A stretch of DNA of 42,982 nt from Candidatus Hydrogenedentes bacterium UBA2224 (GTDB taxonomy: Bacteria > Hydrogenedentota > Hydrogenedentia > Hydrogenedentales > SLHB01): contig DDYW01000102.1 in assembly GCA_002348185.1 (NCBI GenBank), positions 5,965 through 48,946 on the forward strand, read 5' to 3'. The notes beneath the pieces were generated by a model, which saw only the letters and a list, made by a program, of their open reading frames with translations, made no database searches and was not told the origin of the DNA. A program made the translations under genes and the position numbers. The stretch's first letter is position 1, and every line of letters starts with the position of its first letter. Of the stretch, positions 1-8,196 are shown in pieces.

Positions 1-636
1 CTTGCCGATGTCGTGGAGGGGGCTGACGTAATAAATGGCTTCGACGAAATCCGGGCTGATGTGCTCTTTGAACCGCCTGTCCTGGGCCATCAGCTTTGCC
101 AGGAGCGTGCAGTGGTCGCGCACGCGGTACAGATGGGCGCCGGTGTCGGAATCGCGCGATTCGGCCAGTTCGGCCAGCGAGATGATCAGTCCCTGATGCG
201 CCCGCAGGAGGTCAAGCGTGGCAACTTGGTTGGCCTGGCGCAGGCGCTGGGACAGCAGCCGGAGGATGCGCTGCGCGAACCGTTCTTCCTCTTCCATGAG
301 GACGACGAAATGCTCCCGGTCGAGGCAGAGGAGTTCGACGTCGGAGACGGCCTTCACCGTTGCGGAGCGGGGTTCGTCGGCCACGAGGGCCATTTCGCCG
401 AAGCCGTCGCCGGGCCCCAGGCGCTGGAGTTCACGTTGTCCGACGCCGCTGCCCTTGAGGACGGTGGCCTCGCCGGTTGCGATGAGGTAATAGGTTTCTC
501 CGCGGGTACCTTCAAGGAGGATGGGCTCGCCGGCCTTGACGGTCGTCTTTCGAAACTGTTTCGCGATGCGTTCGATGGTTTGAAGGCCGAGCCCCATGAA
601 CAGCTCGTTCCGCCCCAGATAGGATTCAATGTGCAT
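1..636 (-). CDS. Cyclic nucleotide-binding / HD-GYP domain protein (partial, 3' end outside window)
   Basis: An open frame reads from an ATG at 634-636 to the window edge without a stop, giving the first 212 residues. Residues about 12-125 form a cNMP-binding domain: the phosphate-binding cassette FGEMALVADEPRSATV has the ligand-contacting Glu and Arg of CRP-type domains. A helical linker (about 126-150) leads into the start of an HD-GYP domain with DSDTGAHLYRVRDHC and then SPLHDIGK exactly at the edge; HD-GYP domains hydrolyse c-di-GMP. It lies 126 bp downstream of the adenylate cyclase gene on the same strand, so it probably senses cAMP made by that enzyme and acts on c-di-GMP (inference). 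The Shine-Dalgarno candidate is GGAG, 8 nt before the ATG. The GYP motif itself lies outside the window, so activity cannot be judged. Confidence 0.85.
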   Translation of the reverse strand, partial: MHIESYLGRNELFMGLGLQTIERIAKQFRKTTVKAGEPILLEGTRGETYYLIATGEATVLKGSGVGQRELQRLGPGDGFGEMALVADEPRSATVKAVSDVELLCLDREHFVVLMEEEERFAQRILRLLSQRLRQANQVATLDLLRAHQGLIISLAELAESRDSDTGAHLYRVRDHCTLLAKLMAQDRRFKEHISPDFVEAIYYVSPLHDIGK

Positions 637-762
637 GGCTGCTGCTCCAGCGCCCCGGGCACAGCGCCTCGGGCGCGAGTTTCCCACCGGCGAAACCTGG
701 AAGCCTCCCCTTTGTACGAGGGCTGGACGGCGCGGTTGTGTCACCGGAAGATAACGAAGGCA

Positions 763-2814
763 TCAGTGTACACTATTCCGGAGTTCCCGGATGCCATAAA
801 CGCAGACCGGCGCTTCCCGGCCCCGGATGGTCAGCGGACCGAATTTTTCGGCCACCACGCGCTCCTTGACGAGTTCGTAGGTGGTCTCGTTGACCAGGAT
901 GGCAGCGGGAATCTCCTTGGTGAGGGCCTCGATGCGCTGGGCGTAGTTGACGTCTTTTCCGATCGCGGTGTATTCGAGGCGGCGCGCGGAGCCGATATTG
1001 CCCACGATGACCTCGCCGGTTGAAATGCCGATGCCGATGCGGATCTGGGGCTTGCCGGCGCTGGCCCACTGCGCGTTCAGGCGGCGGAGCGTGTCCTGCA
1101 TGGCCAGGGCGACCTTCACGGCGCGGAGCGCGTCGTCATCATGCTGGACCGGGGCGCCGAACAGGGCGAGGACCGCGTCGCCCATAAACTTGTCGAGCGT
1201 GCCCTCATTTTCAAGAATGATGTCGATCATGGCAGCAAAATACGTGTTCAGGAACAGGACGAGATCTTCCGGGTCCATCGTTTCGGCCATGGATGTGAAG
1301 CCGCGGATGTCCGTCATGAGGATGGTCACCATTCTGCGTTCGCCGCTCACGTTCACTGGCTGGGCGCTCTTGAGGATCTGGTCCACAAGCTCGGCGCTGA
1401 CGTAGCGCGCGAACGATTGCCGCAGCAGTTGTTTGCGTCGCTCTTCATACCGCAGGCGCACGATGGTGAGCAGGGACGAGCCGGCCAGCAGGGTGCTCAT
1501 GCCGGGAAGGGGGGACCAATAGACCCCCCAGCGGTTGAAGAGGGCCCAGGTTCCCAGGGCGAGCGCCACGACCGCCGTGGCGGTTCCCAGCGCACTGACG
1601 GCTACGCGTGCGCGGGCGACGAGAAGCGTTACGAGAAGGCCCGCCACGAGCACGATGAGGGCCTGCCCGCCGCGGGTCCAGGCCGGTTCGATGAAGAAGT
1701 CCCGCCGCAGGATGGCGTCGGCCGCGAGGGCATGGAGATCGACCCCGGGGCACAGGCGCATGACGGGCGTCGCGTGCATGTCCTGCAGGCCGCTTGCGGA
1801 CGACCCGATGAAGACGATTTTGCCTTCGAGCCGCGCGGGCTCGACCGCGCCTTCGAGCAGGCTGGCCGCGGAGATGTGGTCGAAGCGGTCGGGGGGGCGC
1901 ATGCGATACGGAAACAGCAGATTCCCCTGGGGGTCCGTGGGAATGACGGTTTCCCCCAGGCGGAGTTCATGGATGCCGGCGCTGGACCAGTGCATGACCA
2001 TCTGGTGCTCGCCGGATGCGGCGAGGAGCGCGGCCACGGCGAGACTCGGCACCCACGCATCGCCGTACCGCAGCAGGAGGGGCGTCCGCCGCAATTTGCC
2101 GTCGCGGTCCGGCAGGGGATTGGTGGCCGCGACAAAGGTGGCGGCCTCCGCAAGCGCGGGCAGCGGGCACACCATCGCGGATGCCGCAGGGACCGGCGGG
2201 ACGCCTTCCGCGCCCGGCAGGGCGCGCAGGACCACGTTGACGGACGTGCCGCATGGGGTGGCGGCGGCCGCGGCGGTGTCGCCAAATTTCAGGTCCGCGC
2301 CGAGGACGACGTTGTGGCGCGCGACGGTTTCCGCCAGCAGACGGTCGTTGTCGAGAGCCTCCTGGGGGACGCCGCTCAGGTTCAGATCGATGCCGCGGTC
2401 GCGCTGGTATAACGCGCGAACGTTGTCGAGGGAGAGGCCGTCCGGTTCAGCGAACAGAACATCGAGCGCGATGGCGCGAGCGCCGAGGGCCGCCGCCTCC
2501 TCGATGAGCGCGGCCACGCGGTAGCGGGGCCACGGCCACTGACCCAGTTGCGCCAGGCTGGGTTCATCCACGTCGATGACGGCCACGCCGGGGGGCGGCA
2601 GGTCTCCCCCGAGAAGGCGGACCATTTCGTCGTAGCCCAGGACTTCGAAGGCCTTGACCGGGGCCGGCGGATAGACGACCAGGACCAGAAATGCCAGGGT
2701 GAGCAGAACGCCAAGCAGCGCGATGATGTGGGACGTCGGACGCAGCTGCGTACGGCCCACCGTTGCGCCGCGCATCCGCCGCATGAAGCGAAACCCTGGT
2801 TTGTCCCCGGTCAC
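763..2814 (-). CDS. CHASE2-domain class III adenylate cyclase
   Basis: Membrane sensor cyclase of 683 aa. One N-terminal membrane segment (about residues 28-48) is followed by an extracytoplasmic CHASE2 domain (about 50-330, with VAVIDVDEPSLAQLGQWPWPR near its start), then closely spaced membrane helices (about 345-430), then a class III cyclase domain (493-670). Catalytic residues are visible: metal aspartates D502 (MTDIRGF) and D546 (KFMGDAV), adenine-selecting pair K542 and T616 (YTAIG), and transition-state N623 and R627 (VNYAQRIE). The Lys/Thr pair fits ATP rather than GTP. The gene follows the OmpA gene by 24 bp and FecR before it; CHASE2-cyclase, FecR and OmpA are often neighbours. The start is GTG at 2814; ATG at 2784 is a plausible alternative. 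Confidence 0.9.
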   Translation of the reverse strand: MTGDKPGFRFMRRMRGATVGRTQLRPTSHIIALLGVLLTLAFLVLVVYPPAPVKAFEVLGYDEMVRLLGGDLPPPGVAVIDVDEPSLAQLGQWPWPRYRVAALIEEAAALGARAIALDVLFAEPDGLSLDNVRALYQRDRGIDLNLSGVPQEALDNDRLLAETVARHNVVLGADLKFGDTAAAAATPCGTSVNVVLRALPGAEGVPPVPAASAMVCPLPALAEAATFVAATNPLPDRDGKLRRTPLLLRYGDAWVPSLAVAALLAASGEHQMVMHWSSAGIHELRLGETVIPTDPQGNLLFPYRMRPPDRFDHISAASLLEGAVEPARLEGKIVFIGSSASGLQDMHATPVMRLCPGVDLHALAADAILRRDFFIEPAWTRGGQALIVLVAGLLVTLLVARARVAVSALGTATAVVALALGTWALFNRWGVYWSPLPGMSTLLAGSSLLTIVRLRYEERRKQLLRQSFARYVSAELVDQILKSAQPVNVSGERRMVTILMTDIRGFTSMAETMDPEDLVLFLNTYFAAMIDIILENEGTLDKFMGDAVLALFGAPVQHDDDALRAVKVALAMQDTLRRLNAQWASAGKPQIRIGIGISTGEVIVGNIGSARRLEYTAIGKDVNYAQRIEALTKEIPAAILVNETTYELVKERVVAEKFGPLTIRGREAPVCVYGIRELRNSVH

Positions 2815-2838
2815 CGGCTCGCCTGCGCTCCCCTCCGG

Positions 2839-3441
2839 TTACCGGACAACCACTTCGACGCGGCGGTTTTTCGGTTCGCTGACGTTGTCTTCGGTTGGAA
2901 CAAGAGGCTTGCTCTCGCCGTAATACTCGATCGTCAGATACTCTGCCGAGACGCCCTGGTCCACGAGCATTCTGCGGACCTCGTTGGCGCGGTCCAGGCT
3001 GAGCTTCATGTTCACGTCCGCCTCGCCGGTACGGTCGGTATGCCCGTTGAGGCTGATGTCGTGCGAATCGCGCTTCCGCACCTCCGCCAGGACCTGCTCA
3101 AACACCGGCAGAGAATCCGCGTCGACTTTGCTGGAACCGGTGGCGAAATAGATGCTGAACCCCGTGGGCGGAGGCGGAACGATGGCAAGCGCGTCGCTGA
3201 ACTTGGCCTGTATCTCCTCGTCCGCCGCGAGGCGGGTTTCCGAGAACGCCGCGTCCTGCCGTTTTGCCGCGACCGTCTGGTTGGCCTGGTTGAGGGTGAC
3301 GCTCGCGGCCTGGTTGGTGACCGTGACTTCGCCGACATGGCCTTCGGGGTCAGGCACGAGATAGAAGCTGGTTTTCGGGGTAGTCGCGCAGCCGACGGCG
3401 ACAGCGAGCAGGACCATGAGCACGATGTTCGCGTGTTTCAT
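2839..3441 (-). CDS. OmpA-family peptidoglycan-binding lipoprotein
   Basis: A 200-aa outer-membrane-type lipoprotein. The N-terminus is a lipoprotein signal with lipobox-like VAVGC (Cys at residue 18), followed by a variable region and a C-terminal OmpA domain (about residues 92-200). Its signatures are FSIYFATGSSKVD, LNGHTDRTGEADVNMKLS and the terminal NRRVEVVV. These domains bind the diaminopimelate of peptidoglycan non-covalently. The start overlaps the FecR stop by 4 nt, indicating translational coupling, and the cyclase follows after 24 bp. The context suggests an envelope component of a CHASE2 sensory system; that role is inferred. Confidence 0.9.
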   Translation of the reverse strand: MKHANIVLMVLLAVAVGCATTPKTSFYLVPDPEGHVGEVTVTNQAASVTLNQANQTVAAKRQDAAFSETRLAADEEIQAKFSDALAIVPPPPTGFSIYFATGSSKVDADSLPVFEQVLAEVRKRDSHDISLNGHTDRTGEADVNMKLSLDRANEVRRMLVDQGVSAEYLTIEYYGESKPLVPTEDNVSEPKNRRVEVVVR

Positions 3442-3923
3442 TGGGCCTTCTCCGCTTTCTTTTCGGCCTTGGGCGCCGGCACTTCGACGAGCAGTTCCGT
3501 TCCTCGCACCGCCGCGACGCCCGCGGGGGTCTCAATCTGCGCGGAGCCGGGGGCCAGCTTGGCGATTTGCCCGGAGATGTATACCAGGGTGCCTTTCGCG
3601 ACGCTGAGCGTCATTCCCAGGATGCCCTCATTGGGCTTGAACTCGAACTCGGACATCTTGAGTTCGCTCGACGCGCCCAGGGAGAGTGTCGTGTCGTCTC
3701 TCAACACGATCCCGACCCCCGATTCCTTGTCCGTCCGGATGACGTCGGAGGCGTACAGGCGGGTACCCTTTTCGACCGCGAGCTCGCTGCCGGACCGAAT
3801 CACCTGGACCGTTCCCTTGACATCCGTGACGCTGCCGACGAGATCTTCGCGGGACTCCGCGAAAGCGGAAAGACTTACTGCCATTGCGACGGTCAATATC
3901 AAGACGAGATGAGATTTGCACAT
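3438..3923 (-). CDS. Secreted FecR-domain protein
   Basis: A 161-aa protein with a signal peptide (residues 1-22, ending SLSAFA) and one FecR domain (about 30-135) showing VGSVTDVKGTVQVIRSG, LYASDVIRTDKES and DDTTLSLGASSELKM. In transport systems FecR domains are periplasmic signal relays; outside them they commonly sit beside OmpA and CHASE2 proteins, as here. A Lys/Ala-rich tail (PAPKAEKKAEKAQ) ends the protein. The frame stays open upstream to 4037, but the ATG at 3923 is preceded by AGGAGG at good spacing and begins a clean signal peptide, so that start was chosen. It is the first gene of the minus-strand signalling operon and overlaps the OmpA gene by 4 nt. Confidence 0.88.
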   Translation of the reverse strand: MCKSHLVLILTVAMAVSLSAFAESREDLVGSVTDVKGTVQVIRSGSELAVEKGTRLYASDVIRTDKESGVGIVLRDDTTLSLGASSELKMSEFEFKPNEGILGMTLSVAKGTLVYISGQIAKLAPGSAQIETPAGVAAVRGTELLVEVPAPKAEKKAEKAQ

Positions 3924-3983
3924 GAATTGCGCCTCCTGCTTCTTACAGCCACCGATCCTGTCCGAACTCAATTCCCCTGATGT

Positions 3984-3992
3984 ATTTATACC
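3984..3992 (-). promoter_or_regulatory. Possible -10 element for the FecR operon
   Basis: GGTATAAAT on the minus strand, about 60 nt upstream of the FecR start. No convincing -35 hexamer sits at standard spacing, so this is a weak call. It lies in the 363-bp non-coding stretch 3924-4286 between divergent genes, which otherwise holds only the cfa promoter candidate. Confidence 0.3.
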
Positions 3993-4192
3993 CCATGAGC
4001 CGGGAAAAAGACACTGAGAGTTTTCTGGTTGGGGCATTCCGCGAACGGTTTTTGCGGGACGCGTTGCGATTACTGCTTACAGTGCGAGCAATGGAACAGC
4101 AGTCCAGCATCCTCCACCCGCTCGAACACCGAAAGGGAGACCAGGTCTCCGCTCCGGCGCTCTGCGGGACTGATAGCCCTTTTTCCGGCATT

Positions 4193-4201
4193 TGATATAC
4201 T
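4193..4201 (+). promoter_or_regulatory. Possible extended -10 promoter of cfa
   Basis: TGATATACT is an extended -10 (TGn plus TATACT, one mismatch to TATAAT) about 86 nt upstream of the cfa ATG. No good -35 is seen, which extended -10 promoters tolerate. Confidence 0.35.
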
Positions 4202-4286
4202 GCACGTGTATCGCGAGATGCAATTGCGGGAAGCGTGTTCTGCGAATTGGTGCAATTCGACCATACACGAAGCGCGAGGCCCGGGT

Positions 4287-5435
4287 ATGGCTACGCAGCA
4301 ACTCGAACAGGCGGCATCTCTTGAGACTGCCGAGGCGCGGACGGCGGCGCGTCTTTTTTCCGGGGCGGACGTCCGTATCGGGGGGGACCGTCCGTGGGAC
4401 ATCACGGTTCACGAGCCGCGGGCATTTCGCCGGTGGCTGAGCCAGGGGTCGCTGGGTCTGGGCGAATCCTATCTGGATGGCTGGTGGGATTGTGATGCGC
4501 TCGACGCGATGTTTCACCGGATTCTGAGCGCGGGGCTCCCGCGGGGCCTCCGGAACTGGCCGCTCGTGCTCGGAGCCATCAAAGCGCGGGTATTCAACCT
4601 CCAGCGCGGGTCGCGGGCGTTTGTCATTGGCGAGCAGCATTACGACATCGGCAACGACCTCTACGCGGCGATGCTCGACCGCCGCCTGACGTATTCCTGC
4701 GGGTACTGGAAACGCGCATTCACGCTGGACGAGGCCCAGGAAGACAAGCTCGACCTGATCTGCAGAAAGATCGGGCTTGCGCCGGGCATGCGCGTGCTGG
4801 ACATCGGCTGCGGCTGGGGCTCGTTCGTGAGATACGCCGCCGAGAAGTACCGCGTGGAGGCCGTGGGAACAACCGTCTCGAAAGAACAGGCCGCGCTGGC
4901 GAAGGACCTGTGCGCGGGACTGCCCGTCGAGATCCGGTTTGCGGATTACCGGGCCTTGAACGGGCGCTTCGACCGGATTGTGTCGGTGGGCATGATCGAA
5001 CATGTGGGATACCGGAATTACGGCGTCTACATGAAGATTGTGCACGACTGCCTCGCTGACGATGGCCTCTTTCTGCTGCACACGATCGGCACGTTGCGGA
5101 GCACCACATCGACCGATCCGTGGATCGGGAAATACATCTTCCCCAACTCGATGCTCCCGTCCATCAGGCAACTGGCGAAGGCCACGGAAGGCCTGTTTGT
5201 GACCGAAGACCTGCACAATTTCGGACCGGATTACGACAAGACGCTGATGGCGTGGTGGCGCAACTTCGACGATCACTGGCCGGAACTGCAGGAAAAGTAC
5301 GGGGAGCGGTTCTACCGGATGTGGACGTATTACCTGCTCTGCTGCGCGGGGTCGTTCCGGGCGCGATGGAATCAGCTCTGGCAGATCGTCTACTCGAAGC
5401 GGGGGGTGCCGGGAGGATACGCGGCCATCCGGTGA
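4287..5435 (+). CDS. cfa: Cyclopropane-fatty-acyl-phospholipid synthase
   Basis: SAM-dependent enzyme that adds a methylene bridge to unsaturated acyl chains of membrane phospholipids. With the ATG at 4287 the protein is 382 aa, the same length as E. coli Cfa, and it matches that family end to end. N-terminal signatures include QGSLGLGESYLDGWWDCD and EQHYDIGNDLY. The SAM site is MRVLDIGCGWGSFVRYAA, and VSVGMIEHVGYRNY contains the conserved catalytic-region Glu-His. FGPDYDKTLMAWW and the C-terminal GSFRARWNQLWQIVYS also fit. The frame is open from 4029, but the upstream extension lacks family similarity. It stands alone, convergent with the next gene, whose stop is 1 bp away. Such enzymes usually protect membranes against stress or stationary phase. 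Confidence 0.95.
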   Translation: MATQQLEQAASLETAEARTAARLFSGADVRIGGDRPWDITVHEPRAFRRWLSQGSLGLGESYLDGWWDCDALDAMFHRILSAGLPRGLRNWPLVLGAIKARVFNLQRGSRAFVIGEQHYDIGNDLYAAMLDRRLTYSCGYWKRAFTLDEAQEDKLDLICRKIGLAPGMRVLDIGCGWGSFVRYAAEKYRVEAVGTTVSKEQAALAKDLCAGLPVEIRFADYRALNGRFDRIVSVGMIEHVGYRNYGVYMKIVHDCLADDGLFLLHTIGTLRSTTSTDPWIGKYIFPNSMLPSIRQLAKATEGLFVTEDLHNFGPDYDKTLMAWWRNFDDHWPELQEKYGERFYRMWTYYLLCCAGSFRARWNQLWQIVYSKRGVPGGYAAIR

Positions 5436-5436
5436 T

Positions 5437-6651
5437 TCATTCGGGGAGGATGGCCCAGAGCACGCGTTGCGCGGGTTGGTCCTTCTCAGTCGCCAGGACG
5501 GAATCCGTGACGATGGCTATGCCCCCGCGGGTGTCGCTGCCGCTGGCGGGCGAGAGGACATCAAAAAACCCGGGCGGGCCGGGCGCCTGCGATTCCTGCC
5601 AGAGCGGGCCGCCGTCTTTCCATCCGCCGCGCGGTCCCTGCCAGACAAAGGTCTTGTTTGAGGCCGAGACGGCCGTCAGGCCCGTTTTCGAGACGAAGAA
5701 TCCCCCGTATCCGTCCGGCAGCAGGCGCGAACGCGGCCAGGACCGGGACGCATCGTCCCGCCACGCGTGGTAGAGCCCGGCGGGGGGGCTGTCCGGGGGG
5801 AGGGGGTCTCCATACTTGCGCTGGTTCCAGAGCAACAGAGTGTGCCGAGTGCCGTCGGTGTCAAGCGCAAAATCCAGGGCATAGGACAGATGGCCCATGG
5901 GCGTTTCGGCCACCAGCTCGCGCAGTGACGGCTCCTGCGCGCCGTGAGGGTAGAACAGGTACCAGACCTGATTGTACGTATTGCCCTCGCCGCCGTCGGG
6001 GGCGTTGGATGCGACGAGATGCAGCCCGTCTTCCGCGGGGTACAGGATGGGATAGGTCCAGGCGGTCTTGGGGTTGTGTTCAACCTGTCCCGCGCATACC
6101 AGCCGGCTGGGCGTCCATTCGAGCGACGCCAGGTTCAGGGTGGCGAGAAACATCGAATATTCCGGCGTGACGAGATAGGCAAGGTAAAGGACCTCCTCGC
6201 GAACGGCGAAGCCGATGTAGTAGGCGTTCTTCATGTCCGGCGGGCCGGGGAGACGTTCGAGGTCCTGGATGTTGCCGGGGACCTTTGAACGGTAGATGCG
6301 GACCGGCTGGAGCTGTTCCGTATACGCGGCGAGCAGGCGGCCTTGTTTGTCCAGGGCCAAGGTGACGGGTTGATAGATGTCCGAGAGATGCGCCCCTTCA
6401 TGCCAGGCCACGCCGTCATATTTGTAAAGCACGCCGTACGAAGTATCCGGTTCATCGCCCCACAGGCCCGCGGTGTAGCAGGCGTTTCCGTCGTTGACAA
6501 TCTTGGGGGAACTGTAGCCCCAGTAGGGACTCACCCACGAATGTCCGCGCGCGATTTCCACCACACGTCCCTGCGCATGGGCGCTGAGGGCGGCCCCGAG
6601 CAGGATCGGCAGGCTGACCCACGCGGCGATGAACACGCTTCCGCTTTTCAC
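5437..6651 (-). CDS. Secreted beta-propeller-like protein of unknown function
   Basis: A 404-aa protein with a signal peptide (about residues 1-27, ending SAHAQ). The rest is rich in Trp, Tyr and short beta-strand patterns with recurring units such as KYDGVAWHEGAHL and DKQGRLLAAYTEQ, typical of BNR/sialidase-like or neuraminidase-fold propellers. No catalytic motif is recognised, and it may be a binding or structural protein. The start is a GTG at 6649-6651 preceded by AGGAG; the longer frame to 6699 would overlap the divergent transporter gene and lacks a signal peptide at its very N-terminus. It faces the sugar transporter gene across 38 bp, so it may belong to the same glycan locus. Confidence 0.7.
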   Translation of the reverse strand: MKSGSVFIAAWVSLPILLGAALSAHAQGRVVEIARGHSWVSPYWGYSSPKIVNDGNACYTAGLWGDEPDTSYGVLYKYDGVAWHEGAHLSDIYQPVTLALDKQGRLLAAYTEQLQPVRIYRSKVPGNIQDLERLPGPPDMKNAYYIGFAVREEVLYLAYLVTPEYSMFLATLNLASLEWTPSRLVCAGQVEHNPKTAWTYPILYPAEDGLHLVASNAPDGGEGNTYNQVWYLFYPHGAQEPSLRELVAETPMGHLSYALDFALDTDGTRHTLLLWNQRKYGDPLPPDSPPAGLYHAWRDDASRSWPRSRLLPDGYGGFFVSKTGLTAVSASNKTFVWQGPRGGWKDGGPLWQESQAPGPPGFFDVLSPASGSDTRGGIAIVTDSVLATEKDQPAQRVLWAILPE

Positions 6652-6662
6652 CGTGCTTCTCC

Positions 6663-6668
6663 TATAAT
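6663..6668 (+). promoter_or_regulatory. Consensus -10 hexamer before the GPH transporter
   Basis: TATAAT lies 22 bp upstream of the transporter ATG, with a G-rich Shine-Dalgarno region (AGGGGGGA) between them. The -35 region is poor, and the whole divergent intergenic gap is only 38 bp, so transcripts would have a very short leader. Confidence 0.4.
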
Positions 6669-6689
6669 CCAGGTTCAGGGGGGACCTCG

Positions 6690-8168
6690 ATGACCTCAAA
6701 CGGGCTGCCGAAATCCCACGGCGTCTTGTTCGGGCTCGGCATGTTCGGCGGCGCCGGGCCCACGACCGTGCTGGCGCAACTCCAATTATACTTCACGAAA
6801 TTCCTCGGATACGACCCGGTCATCGTCGGCAACGTGCGCGGCTTTTCGATCGCGCTGGACGCGTTCCTGGATCCGCTCATGGGCTACATTTCGGACCGCA
6901 CACCGGGGCGATTCGGGCGGCGGATGCCCTACATCGCGCTCGGCTCGCTGGTCTACGCGGCGGGCGTCATCGGGATGTGGTTCGCGCCGGCCGGGCTTAC
7001 GCACGCCCAGTTTTATGTCTACCTGATCGTCATGCAGGTGGTGTTTTCGATTGGCCTCACGATGACCGGCATTCCATTTACCGCGCTGGTTCCCGAGATT
7101 GCCACGGGGTACTCGGCGCGCACGGCGCTGGCCTCTTGGATGCAGGCGGGGGCGTACCTCGGCAACATCTGGGGCGGCTGCATTCGCTGGTACAGTTCCT
7201 GGCGGGGCGACGAGATCGCGGGGTTTCAGGAATTCGCGCTGTATTCCTCGGCGGTCATGATCGTGTGCTACTGGCTTTTCGCGGTCCTGGTGAAAGAACC
7301 GCCGCTGTCACCCGGGCAGCGGTTGACCCTGGAGGAAGGCCGGCGGCCCGGGGGGCCAATGCCCTCCCTGCGCGTTGGCTTGGTCCGGCACCTTAACGGA
7401 ATCGTGCGCGCGCTCGGCTATGCCTTCCGCGACCGCCATTTCCTCATCCTCTTTCTGGCCGTGTTTGTATACCAGGCGGGCATTCTCGCGGGGCTGTGGA
7501 TGTATACGTTTCTCCTCGACGACTGGTTCGGACGGACCTGGAACACGCCGTTTGCCCAACGCGTGCTGGTGGGACCGCTCAGCCCGTTCCGGGACGCCTT
7601 TTTCCTGTACATTTTCTTCGCGATCGGCTGCGGGGTGCTGTTTCTCCCCTTCTGGAACGCACTGGGCAAACGCCTGGAAAAGCGGACGTGCCTTTCGCTG
7701 GGCATTCTGGGCATCGGGCTGGTCTACGGTTCCAGTTATTTTCTGTTCGCGCCCAGATCGTTTCCGTTGCTGATCGTGTATTGCCTCTTGCAGGCGTTTT
7801 TCTACTGCGCGGCCTACGTGTTTCCCACCTCCATGCTTGCGGATATCGCGACCCACAGCGAATGGAAGCGGGGGCAGGCCAACGAGGGGATGTTCTACGG
7901 CGCCAACAGCTTTCTCACCAAACTGTACAACGCGGCGTCAATTTTCTGGACGGGGTTCGCGCTGAAATACGTGGTGCATTACCAGGAAGGCCCGGGCGCG
8001 GTGCAGAGCGCCGAGACCCTGTGGCGGATGCGCGTGCTCTATGCCGTGCCCGCATGCGCCGCGGCCTTCGTCGCGATTCTCGTGCTGCTCTGGTACGACC
8101 TGTCGCGCGAACGTATGAACGCCATCACGGAAGAACTGCACCGCCGGGCGAGGACCGGCAACACCTAA
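6690..8168 (+). CDS. MFS sugar symporter of the GPH (MelB-like) family
   Basis: A 492-aa inner-membrane transporter with about 12 hydrophobic segments. The family signature is DAFLDPLMGYISDRTPGRFG followed by RRMPYI, the GPH form of the loop 2-3 motif with the cation-site aspartates of MelB-type carriers. GPH proteins import glycosides, pentosides or hexuronides with Na+ or H+. A second GPH feature is the loop near residue 390 with SMLADIATHSEWKRGQANEG, matching the family DxxDE/E-type segment before helix 11. It has no partner genes on its strand but sits between secreted glycan-active candidates. Substrate is unknown. Confidence 0.88.
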   Translation: MTSNGLPKSHGVLFGLGMFGGAGPTTVLAQLQLYFTKFLGYDPVIVGNVRGFSIALDAFLDPLMGYISDRTPGRFGRRMPYIALGSLVYAAGVIGMWFAPAGLTHAQFYVYLIVMQVVFSIGLTMTGIPFTALVPEIATGYSARTALASWMQAGAYLGNIWGGCIRWYSSWRGDEIAGFQEFALYSSAVMIVCYWLFAVLVKEPPLSPGQRLTLEEGRRPGGPMPSLRVGLVRHLNGIVRALGYAFRDRHFLILFLAVFVYQAGILAGLWMYTFLLDDWFGRTWNTPFAQRVLVGPLSPFRDAFFLYIFFAIGCGVLFLPFWNALGKRLEKRTCLSLGILGIGLVYGSSYFLFAPRSFPLLIVYCLLQAFFYCAAYVFPTSMLADIATHSEWKRGQANEGMFYGANSFLTKLYNAASIFWTGFALKYVVHYQEGPGAVQSAETLWRMRVLYAVPACAAAFVAILVLLWYDLSRERMNAITEELHRRARTGNT

Positions 8169-8196
8169 CCGAGCCAGGCCGGCGTGCCCCGGTCCG

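Noticed and set aside
763..2814. Cyclase inactive or GTP-specific because IGD reads IGK
   Set aside because: Aligned to class III cyclases, the substrate-selecting residue is T616 seven residues before N623, not K620. The K542/T616 pair fits adenylate cyclase and all catalytic residues are present.
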